From positions 1-64,000 of the forward strand of contig JACCGJ010023304.1 of the NCBI GenBank assembly GCA_013407085.1: 64,000 nucleotides of DNA. Direction: 5' to 3'. The notes beneath the pieces were generated by a model, which did no database searches, was not told where the DNA came from, and worked only from the letters and a program-made list of their open reading frames with translations. Positions within the stretch are counted from its first letter, which is position 1. Every line of letters begins with the position of its first letter. This DNA comes from Atriophallophorus winterbourni. Taxonomy: Eukaryota; Platyhelminthes; Trematoda; Plagiorchiida; Microphallidae. Of the stretch, positions 1 through 10,146 are shown in pieces. Made by a program: the position numbers and the translations under genes.

Positions 1-1116
1 GAATTATTCTGCAAATTAGTATGCTTAATAACATACAACAAAATGCCAACACTTACGTGTCTCACAGTTTTGCATTGAAAATGCAAGATTGATCACTGTT
101 TTTCTCAATTTGCATCAATTGAAAATTATAATTTTACCCATGAAGTTTTTCAATTGCACGATGTTCTTGGCCATTTTTTAAACAACGATAGGGTAGGTGC
201 CTCTATGATTTGCTATCAACTAAAACTGCTACGATCTTGAGTACGCTTACATTAGCATATTTAATTTATAATATTCAAAAAAAATGATGATAGGAAATTA
301 TTAATTGTAAACTTTCTTCTAAGCTGTATTTCCGTTCGACATAAACACTATTTCACGGTCCAAATGTCCAAAGAATAAAATATTGGTTTTGAACTAACAC
401 TAATAAGATTGTTTTAAGTATTTTTAATAAAGTTTGTTCTATCAATCAAAAACTCGAAAGCAATGTAGGATGGTATACTTCTATTTTGCAATGATACGCC
501 TCTCAGAGAGGTGTTCAAATAATCGATGCACGTTCTCTCAATTAATTGTTTTTTCTCAAAGTCCAGTTTTGTAGCTATTTGCAACGGAGATGAATCTGAC
601 TGTATTCCAGAAATTTCTCTCTAATTGTGAATAAAAGGCTCATATAGAAATAGAACGGGATGCTCTTAATCATAGTTATAAACGTCCAATTATTTCAGTC
701 AACCTGTCAAATCAATCGATACGATTAGTTTTTAGAGTGCTCATGTTCCTCTCCTCACGACCGGTTTCTAGCTGTTTGACGTAAAGAGATGTGGACATTA
801 AGATTAGCTGCGGTTATATATATATTGTTGTACATTAGCAGCTTAATGAAATCCCCTATGAGTCAAGGCGATGAAAAAATGTTGATAATCCTTCTTAATC
901 CAACTCAGCTTTTTAACCATCTAGCGTAGGATTCTAATTTCATACGCTCAATATACATTATTTATTTCATAATTTGGAATCTCCTGGCAATTTATATATT
1001 CCAAAAGTTATCTGACTCACAAAAGGCTTTTAGATGAGTAATTCTCGAACGAAGTATACTCACTGTTTGTTTATCAAAATTATAAGAATTGTGATTAATG
1101 GGTTTACATTTCACAG
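1..1116. other. No gene seen; intronic or intergenic AT-rich DNA
   Basis: No supported coding exon or structural RNA. A short stretch at about 727-830 resembles the dispersed repeat at 58337-58530 (shared words around accggtttct and agctgtttg). The 3' end runs into the splice acceptor of the exon at 1117. Confidence 0.5.
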
Positions 1117-1297
1117 GTAAGGGAAAGGAATGACGCAGTTAGCTGTTATTTGGACAGATATTTTCTGGTTGAAGAACGATACACCATGTTAGAACTTCGA
1201 GTGACTTTTCAGGAGAAACTGGCAACAATCGAACAGGAAATTGAATTCAAAATGAAGTTTAACGAATCGCACGGACTAATGGTCATGGGAATCGCAG
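1117..1297 (+). CDS. Host gene exon 1 in window (internal exon, unrecognised protein)
   Basis: The exon sits between an acceptor (acatttcacag) and a consensus donor (CAG|gtaagt). Only one frame is open (entry phase 0, exit phase 1). It encodes about 60 residues, including CYLDRYFLVEERYTMLELR and a charged stretch IEQEIEFKMKF, then a short hydrophobic run (GLMVMGIA). There is no in-frame ATG near the left end, so it is an internal exon and the gene starts upstream of the window or in an exon I cannot see. The phase matches the next two micro-exons and the 141 bp exon. I do not recognise the family. Confidence 0.6.
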
Positions 1298-3418
1298 GTA
1301 AGTCACAACTAACAAGTATTCATGAATTTCATCGGCTTTGAAATTGTATTGATAAAGAATAAACCGCATATGCATATTGTTCGAAAAATATTTTGCTGGT
1401 GTAAAAAAGTACACATGTAGATTCCTATTCGCAGCCAAATTGGTCATGATGCTTTTCAAGCAATTTATTAAAAGAGAGTATCTCAGAACATCAGAATAAG
1501 TTTCTCAGCAAGATGTTTTCGCGCTTTTAAAATGTGTCACTGTTGAAAGTAGTTAAACATCAACAAGCTTTCGTCAATGCTGTAGAACGTTCCTACATAC
1601 TGTTCAGCAGTTTTATGTACTGAAGAAATAGGATTTTCGCTGCTGAAATACAGGAATATAATCTATTTGCAATAGCATACTCTTATAATTGAATATTTAA
1701 TTTAATAACTATACTGTCCAGGACAAATATGTCGGATTCGTCAAATTCAGTATTCCAGTTCAGCCTCCATATATTTCAATCCTGACGTGAACGATGTAAA
1801 AACTAAATTTTTTGCACATATATTTACGTTGCTTTACAAACCTTGTTATTTTTGTAAATGCAATCTTGAACGGTTTCTCAAATAACCGCCTAAACCGTGT
1901 AACATTTTAAAACTTAATACGTTGCGACACACCAATATACACGGCCAACAAAACTGAGACCGATTTAGAATAAAATATTATTTCTTTCTGTTAGTAGTTA
2001 AAATCTAGTTGGATCGAAATAAGTATCTATCTAAATTCGAATGAGAAGTGAAACGAAGCAAGATTTCAAACAGTAACACAGTAAGCTCAAGAAGGGATAT
2101 AAGCTTGTAAAATTGGCAGAAGGAACGTATGAATATTAAATTACTTAGAATCTGGCAGTGAACGATTCGATAAGGACAGTCTAAATTAATGATTTTGATT
2201 GGGGCATAGTAAATTTTCCGAAGGAAATGAATCGTATACATTTAAAAAGACTTAAAAGATTTAGGTCACAATACTACATTACCTGCTCATAAACATGATT
2301 TCGAAACAGGAAAATTATTCTCTCATCAAATAGAGAGTATTCGTAAAAGAAAATACGTGTATTAATATTTCTATAGGAGAGTAATTTCTGGTAAAATTTG
2401 TTCAAATCATAATTCAATAGAATACTTGTAAGCTATCTTTTTTGATAAAGATTGATTCTTATGCTGCGCACCAGCTTGGTTTATCTGAGCTAGATTCATT
2501 GCAATTAATAACAGTTTTCAGCATAGGCGGCCTGAACTGGACAATTTATGACATGACGGAACTGAAGCAAATACTCATGAAAAGCAAACAAATCAATAAA
2601 TAAATTCTTGTTTGCATATGTTGCGTCGACTAGATTATTTACAAAAGCAAGTTTACAGAAAGATTCAAGAATCAAGATTCAAGATTCAAGAATTTATGGT
2701 ATAAAAAAGCTCGTAACTGTACAACACCACAGGTTATTCGTATAAGGACTATAAATATAAATACAAAAAAGATTCAGTCATCAGGAAGATCGACAGTTTT
2801 GTATTTGCAAAAAATGTCATGTATTGTGGCGGTATGATGGGTAAAAAATAATCGTTTGGAAAAAATCATGTTATATAAACGGGATGTAGGGTGGAATTAC
2901 TACGCATAAATATATCCAATTTGTTCCTGAAAATACTTTCACTAGATGATTGGACAACAGAATCATATGTAAATAGTCACATTGATTACTGCACTAGACG
3001 TTCCATTGCCAAGTTGATCTTTATACACCACTTAAAGTAGTTTAATATATAACTCAACATAATTTCAGGCACAATTACATTGATTCTAACAATGGACATT
3101 TGCATGCACTTCCATTAAACAGAGTCATTCTAGTTTCTTCAGCAATAGACCTTATTGACTAAACCCGGTCAATTTTGGTTCGCAGGTAAAATGCAATGTA
3201 TTTTGATGCAACGTTTTTCCAAACGAGAAGAAAATTATTTATTTTCACCTATTTTATTATTGATTGTTCTGAAGAAGCAAATGATGAAATGGCGTATTTT
3301 CGGGAGCAGTTCTAAGCAAGTTTAAGGGAATTATAATATACCGAAATTTTATTCAACCGCGTTATTTTCATTAGCGTTCTTTTAAATTGTATGCAACCAA
3401 ACGATTTGAATTTTCTAG
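1298..3418. other. Intron, no gene seen
   Basis: AT-rich, with stops in all frames. The only recognisable content is a CR1 3'-tail fragment at about 2655-2790, listed separately. Confidence 0.5.
2655..2790 (-). mobile_element. CR1-type LINE 3'-end fragment with heptamer tail
   Basis: Imperfect tandem copies of gattcaa are followed by agaatttatggt and an A-rich stretch. The same arrangement marks the 3' ends of the CR1 elements at 33971 and 51123. On the minus strand the unit reads ttgaatc. No coding part remains, so this is a severely 5'-truncated insertion, the usual product of incomplete target-primed reverse transcription. Confidence 0.65.
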
Positions 3419-3451
3419 CCAGCCGAATGCGCTCTACTGAACGTAAAGGAT
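3419..3451 (+). CDS. Host gene micro-exon, 33 bp
   Basis: Bounded by the acceptor ttttctag and the donor GAT|gtaagt. Length is 33 bp, a multiple of three, entering and leaving in phase 1, so it can be skipped without a frameshift. Joined to the 181 bp exon upstream it reads A-SRMRSTERKG with no stop. Size alone would not convince; the support is the exact phase fit with both neighbours and strong sites at both ends. Confidence 0.5.
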
Positions 3452-3648
3452 GTAAGTCAACTAAAATTCACCGTTTTACTTTTATTATGATTCGTGTATT
3501 TCTGAGTGACATGCCAGTGGTTCGTGCAGAAAATTTACATCTTCGCTTTCCATTTTGAATAAAATATTTTAAAGTACGAGAATGTACTCATAGAGTCAAA
3601 TTTGAATAATGGTTGCACTAATTATAACTATTCTTACAAAACTTTCAG

Positions 3649-3684
3649 TTAAACTAGAGGGACACCAAGAATTGGTCAAAATTG
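3649..3684 (+). CDS. Host gene micro-exon, 36 bp
   Basis: Acceptor aactttcag and donor ATTG|gtgagc enclose 36 bp (12 codons, phase 1 to 1). It reads KLEGHQELVKI between split codons, and the joined frame continues into the exon at 4286. The intron before it is only 197 bp. Like the previous micro-exon, it could be included or skipped freely. Confidence 0.5.
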
Positions 3685-4062
3685 GTGAGCTATTTTTATT
3701 TAAATAGTGATAAAGTGTAGCAAATTGTAACTTTGAACGTAATGAATCAGATTTATATGCGCTGGAAAAATTTGTTCTACATCCGGAGTTTTGCGTGCAT
3801 AATCATTTCATATATTTATTGGTACGATTTCATAAATTTTGTTTAAATTGAACTTACGATCAGTCTATTCAAAACAAAATATCTCAGAGGTGGCTCTAAT
3901 TTGTACTACTAAGTATAAATTCATATTTTGCTGATTGGAAACACGGGGTTTCAACTTTGCGTGGTCGGAATTTCACTCAAAGCTGGTCCAGCGGAAATAA
4001 AATAAATTGAACAATTTGGAGCAGTGATTACATGATGCAAACCCAGTTGTCCTTATATAGTA

Positions 4063-4068
4063 TATCTA

Positions 4069-4105
<37 letters not shown>
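4063..4105. repeat. (TA)n microsatellite
   Basis: A nearly pure TA dinucleotide run follows a short tatctatc lead-in. It lies within the intron between the 36 bp micro-exon and the 141 bp exon. Confidence 0.95.
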
Positions 4106-4107
<2 letters not shown>

Positions 4108-4285
4108 GCATTAAACTTTACTGTTTCTTTTAACAAAGTTATAGTTGTATGCCATTGTTAAATAGATTTCTTGCAAAGCACCAGGATGTTTAAATAAAGA
4201 ATCATTAGGTGATTCTTGAACCAGTTGTCAAGACGCTTTTATACGACCAATATGAGCATCAAAACATATCACTATGTATTTTTAG

Positions 4286-4426
4286 GAACGATGCAATTCA
4301 TTCGTTTTTTTCGCACATTTGCTGAGGTTGCAATAAATGATATAAACCAAACAAAATGTCCTTCATTTCTACATACAGACCACGGCGGAATTGCCATAGC
4401 AAATGCAAGAGCGACAGCCATGACAA
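4286..4426 (+). CDS. Host gene exon, 141 bp, unrecognised protein
   Basis: Acceptor tatttttag and donor ACAA|gtgagt; length 141 bp, phase 1 to 1. It encodes TMQFIRFFRTFAEVAINDIN, then QTKCPSFLHTDHGG and IAIANARATAMT. The phase agrees with the upstream micro-exons and with the 74 bp candidate exon at 4564. The aromatic/hydrophobic start followed by a Cys-His-Asp-His segment did not match a domain I know. Codon use and lack of internal stops favour a real exon. Confidence 0.6.
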
Positions 4427-4563
4427 GTGAGTCTTCAGGTGGAAATCTTTATTTAAACGTTAGTATATGCTAGGAAAAAAGTATTTTGTTCGCAAAATTA
4501 TAAGTTTATTTTTAAATAATAATAAAAATATTCAAAATCTAAGTATACAAAACGTCGCTTTAG

Positions 4564-4637
4564 TGGCACAATCCCGTGGAATTCTGCCTGAAAATGCTGC
4601 TGGAATTCTGTCAAACACTGCGTGTTTAATGTCTTCA
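4564..4637 (+). CDS. Candidate host gene exon, 74 bp, phase 1 to 0
   Basis: Acceptor cgctttag and donor TCTTCA|gtaaat give 74 bp (2 + 24 codons). This converts phase 1 at 4426 into the phase 0 needed at 29992. It reads AQSRGILPENAAGILSNTAC then LMSS. The open frame actually runs on to 4691, so the donor is less certain, and the intron before it is only 137 bp. The splice sites are weaker than in its neighbours. Confidence 0.4.
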
Positions 4638-5194
4638 GTAAATGACTGGGAAATATGTTATACTTACCAGATATTTGTCGTTAGATTTTAACAGAGAAAT
4701 GTGTGGAGAAAGTAATGATTTGCACATTCAGACATGATTGTCAATAAAAAGTGTAAAACCTCTGGAGTTGTTATCCTTAGGTTCTCGTCGACCACGGATA
4801 TTCATCAAAACATCACGGCTTTTCAACTGACTAAACATTTTGATTCTATAGGAAAAATCTCTTCGGCAGCGACTACAGTGGTATGCAGTGTTTGGTCTAT
4901 CAACGCTATTTGCGCGATACCGGCGTAAATAAGTTCTAAAGTTGAGAAGAATATATGCAGTTCTTCAGCTGTGGTGCGAAAGCGAGTGTTATAAAAACAA
5001 ATTTTATAAAACTCGCGAAGCATAATTTCACTGGCGTCTAAATTACATTTGCCGACGTCTCTGTAACGCAAAATTAACCTCCCGACTGGTCAAAATCATG
5101 ATTACAACTCAAAAATAGATTCGATATTTAGAAATACCTCAATTTGACATTCCGTACACGACCAAGCCAGCGTTAGAATCACTGTCGTTGTAGT

Positions 5195-5330
5195 GTAAGC
5201 AAGCGAGTCCAGTGCTTCGAATGTGGACGGTTGTGATAAACTGTGTGAATATTTCGAAGAATTTAGTACTGATGAGTATTCGCAAAACATAATGAACAAC
5301 CTCTCTAAACACCCCTGTAAGCAAGCTTTT
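5195..5330. repeat. SINE-body fragment (same unit as the foldback at 45.3-46.4 kb)
   Basis: The words gagtccagtgcttc, atgtggacggttgtgataa and gtactgatgagtat match, with substitutions, the unit repeated four times at 45318-46419. Orientation matches the right arm of that structure. It has diverged substantially and no tRNA-like head is present here. Confidence 0.6.
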
Positions 5331-7135
5331 CCTGATAAGGTTTTAGAAAGCATTTCTGCGTTTGCTACTTTGGCCATCCGTGATATGAACTAGATGAGAG
5401 GCATGCTCCCTGAAATGGTAACATTCAACCTACGTTCGTTTCATAGCGCGGATAATCCGTACATTACAATATTTAACAGGTGAGCGCAGCATACCATCAT
5501 TTTCAAACGTGCCAACATGGTTGGTGTTCGATCTCTTTGCCAGAGAGAGGTTAGGTTGTTGTTGGCCTCCTTGGATGCATGTAGAGCATGATTCAGTTCA
5601 GTTCAGTTCAGTTTGCACACGACAGTATGTGGCTAACAACCCAATCGAGCGTCCAAAGTTTCTTTCGGTGGAAAGCTGCATAGAAGCACCCACCACTGCC
5701 AAAACGTTTATTCTTTTTGTCTATTTAAAATCCGATCGCGTAGCCAAGAGATTATCCGGGTTGAATTGAGGAAGCACCGCGTTATAGCCGATGCTGGAAA
5801 AAGAAAAAGCAGTTTCTCTTCACCAGCACGGATGTAAATCACAATCGCATGTTCTACAGCTTTTTGAATGATTAAACAGTCGTATTCGGGAGGAACCATC
5901 TTTTCTCGCAGCGCTTGCTAAGATATGTAGAAATCGGTTGTGGGGCGTCAGTTGCACGCTGGCGGCGTGATCTGCGTTCAGCAGATAAGAGGTGTATCTG
6001 CTTCTATCAAGCATGCAGACGGCGCTTTACACAATGCCTAGAATCTGAGCTGTCAAGAGCATATTCTTCCGACCTCGCAATGTTAATGCCAATAGCATAA
6101 ATATCTCTTCTGCAAACGTCTATTTACCGTTAATGCGGTCTATCCAATGGTACACTACCTAATTGCAACTCACCATAGAGTAGATATTTCGGAATACGAC
6201 CATTTTCCATTGTGTAGACATGGCCAGGCCAACGCAGGTTGCGCTATCTTAGTAAGGTGAACATGCGCTGTAGACCAGCTTTTGAAGAACTTCAGTATTA
6301 GTCACTCTGTCCATCGACAATATGTTCAATATACGACAGATGTTTCGTAGATGGAAACCATGCAGCTTCAGTTCGTGTCTTTGATGGGTGGTCCAAGTTT
6401 CACTGCCGAACAGTATACCATTTAGTACGCATGTGATGTATACCATCATCTTTCTCTTTACATTCAACTTGCGTTTACCTAAAACACGAGAGTTCAAACA
6501 GGACAAAATGAAAGCTGCTCTGCCAGTTTGCTTATCAATCTCCGTGTCTAGAAAAAGGTTATCCGCAATGGTTGAAGCGAGATATGTGAAATGATATACT
6601 AGTTCGAGCTGACAGTTTCCGATATTAATGTTTGAAGGCGATGCAATCCCTTAACCAAGGACTTTGGTCTTACTCATTCTGATTGTTGGCCAAAGTATTT
6701 TCATGCCGACAAAAAGCAGCTCATTAGCGTCTAGAGGTTCTCTTGGGAGTGAGCAATAATGGCTGCATCGTCGGAAAACAGAATGTCACGTATTAACACA
6801 TCCCGGGCCTTGATTTGTGTTCTCAACCGGTTTAGGTTAAAAAGCTTGTCATAACCTCGCATGCCTAGGTGAATGCCTTTGTCCTCGCCCTGGAAGCGTG
6901 TTTTAGAAACAGTGCAATGAAAATGTCAAACAGTGTGGGAGCAAGAACAAACCCTTACTTCACGCCTCGGCGAATTTTAAAGCTTTCTGAACTGAAATCG
7001 GTAAAATGGACTGAGCCATTCACACCTGAGTGGAACGAAATAACGAGTTTGAGCTTTCTTGCGGGTCAGCCTATCCGATCAAGCATTTTGAAAAGACCCA
7101 CCCTGCTGACGTATACGAATGGCTTCGTTAAACTA

Positions 7136-7167
7136 AAAAACAGCGTATAATGGCATACGCTGTTTTT
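7136..7167. repeat. Perfect 13-bp inverted repeat (stem-loop)
   Basis: AAAAACAGCGTAT and its exact reverse complement flank a 6-nt loop (AATGGC). It lies inside the decayed LINE, 27 bp from a second perfect stem-loop. Confidence 0.85.
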
Positions 7168-7193
7168 GACACTTTTCTTGAAGTTGTTTAAAG

Positions 7194-7223
7194 GAGAAGA
7201 TCATGTCAACGTTTGATCTTCTC
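7194..7223. repeat. Perfect 10-bp inverted repeat (stem-loop)
   Basis: GAGAAGATCA and TGATCTTCTC flank a 10-nt loop. It is the second of two adjacent perfect hairpins in this decayed LINE. Confidence 0.85.
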
Positions 7224-8780
7224 TTGCGGAAGCCACATTCAAATTCAGATTAAATTTAATCAGCTAAAACTTGAAGAAGGACCCGTAAGACTTTAGCAAA
7301 CAATTTGACTACAACATTCAGAACTGAGATTACTCTGTAAGTGTTGCAGTCGCATCTATCTCCTTTATTCTTGAATAGCGTTATGATCTTTGTGCACCGC
7401 ATTTCTTGTGTGACACACTCGTCCTGCCAGCACTGAAGATGCATATTGTGTGGAGGTTTAACAATGATGCTCTACATCATTTGATGAGCTCAGGTGGAAT
7501 TCTGTCGTCACCAGGGGTTATGTACATTAATCAAACCAAAATATATGAAATGTTTCACTGGATTATGATGCGGGAGAGGCAAAGATATTCAATGAACTCG
7601 GAGTTTGGTTTTGCATACGGTGATTGCCAAACAGAATTATTTGCATTTCGACCAAAAGCACTAAACTGGCGACTGAAGCTGCTTTTGGGAGTTAGTAATG
7701 TTGACTGAATCTCAGTAAAACTACGGCCTATGGATGAGCACACTTCGTTTCTGGTTCGTGCTTTCAAACTGATTAGATTTAAAGCATTCCCTTGCTGTGC
7801 TTTTATATATGAATAACTTCTGTCACGATCCCTAGGAGCGTTCCTGCAGCGGAACGGAATAACATGCTAGAAAGTTTAAAGGGAAAGAAGAAACCGTGAA
7901 TAACGTTTCTGTGAATTTCAAAGCATTTGGAAATCCAACCGTGTAATTGGAGTGTATCATATATGCAAGATTGGAAAGACAAAATAATCGGGCATTCTTG
8001 GATTGCAGCAAAAAAATTAGAATTGTGAAAGGAACCTACGTACAAAATTTGTCAAACCAGTTCATTTAATCGATAAATCTGCGAACAAATTTATGAGCTG
8101 TTCCTGGCACTGCTCACATTTTATTTCACAGAAAAAATCTTGTATATGGTGCATATTCATTCGTGAAAGTCAGATTATGTTTTAGAGTAAAAAAATAGAA
8201 ATGAAATCCTGGAAACGCATCTGCAAGGTTTAAGCAAACAATCTTTCGTCACATTTTATTGCGCGAATGTTGGTTATCTCGTTGGCTCTCTTTGCTTGTA
8301 GGACAGTCCTTCAGCATAACACGGAAAAAGCAATCAATAAATATGCTGTGACAAATTTAGTGCACAGTGTTTGATGAGCTCCGGTGGGATAACGTTATCA
8401 CTAGGAGCCTTCATTCTCACGAGTCCTCTGATCACTTTAATGAGATCATCAAGAAAAGCCGTTGTATATTTGTGCATAAAATTTTGTAAAGTCTCGGCAT
8501 TTTCAATCGCATCATGATTAATGCTGTTGGGTTGCGTAAAAAGGGGCAAAGGCTTGTCCACCATGTGAGCTACTATAAGTGTGATGGTTCTTTGGTACCA
8601 TCGAATAATACTGTGATAATTAGCAATTGGGAAACCGAGGTCAATTTTGGAATCATAATAAAACCATAAACAGAAAATGCTCTGAACGATAGTTTCCAAA
8701 TTTATATTGATTGATTGGATTATATTTAATGTAGTATTCCTATGCGAACCCACCAGCATTTTGACGGGACCCATTCACTT

Positions 8781-9485
8781 CCACTAGCAGAATGTAAATT
8801 TTCTCATCTGTTGACTTAATAAATGCTAACCATTTCGGTCCAGGAGAGCAGTCATCACGAAAACGTTCGCTTTCAATAGATTGCTTGATTTAGTTTTTTT
8901 TTGACGACAAATGGAAAGTATGATTCGTTCTATGCAGTTTTAAGCGCTTCCCAGTTTTCAGAGGCTAAATCTGATAGCGTTGTTTTGCTAAATTGCCTCT
9001 GAAAGCTTGTAGAAATCTCACGACAGGAAAAGAATTGCACATGTAACTTTTTGGGCAGTCAACGGTAGTCTAGTAAAGCTCCATTTTATATCACCCCAAA
9101 ACTCGTTCTTTCTTTGTGACCCGAGGTTTGGTTGTATATTTTAAGCTACATTACACTTGGATTTTTAAATTTCCTACATTTCATCTGATATATGTGATTT
9201 TTGTAGATTTATATCAACTCATAAAATAATTACCCATCTTCAACATGCATTTCGTTGTGCGCAGCAATGGTGTATTTTGTATCGTTCGTTCTTCCATTGA
9301 TAACGTTTCTGCGTTTATGCCATTATATTTACCCTTTGGTTTTAACCACATTCGTGTAATCAATTTCATACAAAGATTGTCAAACGGAAACTGACGACTC
9401 GCGTATACGTCTGATGAAGAAATATACTTGACTTCGTCAATTTGCGCGAACTCTACACAATACTAGATTAACCAAACGGCTTCTT
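8781..9485. other. No gene seen
   Basis: Short broken frames only. I see no RT motif, tail repeat or convincing splice pair here. Confidence 0.4.
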
Positions 9486-10130
9486 TGACCCAGTTAAAAT
9501 GAAACAATCTGCTGCTCGCGAAACATCTGTCGCCTGTGCGAAAGTAGTTTATGGTAAGGTCAAATCTGCCATCTGTCGCAACTGCTAACACATTTCAACA
9601 AGTGTACAGCAATGAAACCTGGCAGCACAAATGCTGAGCTTAAATCTCAGCATGAAAACGTTGAAAGTACAATTGGAAACTTCAGTAAAAGCTCAGAAAT
9701 AGAGGTTTACCGTTACAAATACCGACAAATGGGAAAATATAGTCCATACTGCCAACCAGACAAAATATACCTCTTCAGAGATCATACCACGCGAAAGCTC
9801 AACTGTTGTAATTCTGTCAGATTGTCTTGTGAAGTGATCTCCTCGTCAGGACCCAAAATTTTATAAAAACAACGGTCGACGGCATGTCAGACCTAAACAT
9901 TAAATCGGTTACCAAGACCAAGCTTTTCGCTGATCTGAAGTTTTAGATAAACACATCGAATTCAAATCCAAATATCACGGCGCGAAAGGACTTAAAAACA
10001 ATATTAGTGTAATATGTACCAACATTCAATAATCGAGATAGACATTTTTTGCGAATAGACAGAGACAAGACGTAGCACAATGGTCCAATCTCAGTATGAT
10101 GCGCAGTTCGGAAACCATCAGACATAAAGT
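9486..10130 (+). pseudogene. Possible decayed CR1 ORF1 (PHD-like finger) fragment
   Basis: Around 9510-9590 a plus-strand frame reads CAKVVYGKVKSAICRNC, spaced roughly like the first cysteines of the ORF1 zinc finger in the CR1 elements farther right, then hits a stop. An 84-codon frame follows (9612-9866) with no clear match. This is an old remnant at best. Composition and orientation fit the decayed plus-strand CR1 at 19.3-21.8 kb. Confidence 0.3.
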
Positions 10131-10146
10131 GGTTATAGTTTTGGTT

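Larger units (their letters stand above)
5585..8780 (-). mobile_element. Decayed non-LTR retrotransposon (LINE), fragmented reverse transcriptase
   Basis: Minus-strand pieces line up as one reverse transcriptase broken by stops and frameshifts. At 8334-8500 the RT entry region reads APSDNVIPPELIKH. At 7256-7444 TLFKNKGDRCDCNTYR is followed by a degenerate ISVLNVVVKLFAKV. At 6740-7000 degenerate motif B (LAPTLFDIF) and motif C (LFSDD) occur. At 6249-6506 the C-terminal region reads LFGSETWTTHQRHELKLHGF and RVTNTEVLQKL. A second RT-entry fragment (PGDDRIPPELIK) lies at about 7465-7530, so the segment 7530-8330 is a later insertion or a second copy. A ttcag pentamer run at 5590-5612 may be the 3' tail. 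The clade is not certain (RTE-like is my guess). Confidence 0.75.

Noticed and set aside
2380..2393. 14-bp segment between ctatag and gtaaaa
   Set aside because: Length is not compatible with the flanking phases; probably chance.
3141..3183. Segment between a strong acceptor (tagtttcttcag) and donor (CAG|gtaaaa), 43 bp
   Set aside because: All three frames contain a stop codon and the length would break the phase of the neighbouring exons.
5446..5480. About 33-bp candidate micro-exon between ttcatag and gtgagc
   Set aside because: Weak acceptor, and its phase 1-to-1 form competes with the 74 bp exon; it lies next to repeat sequence.
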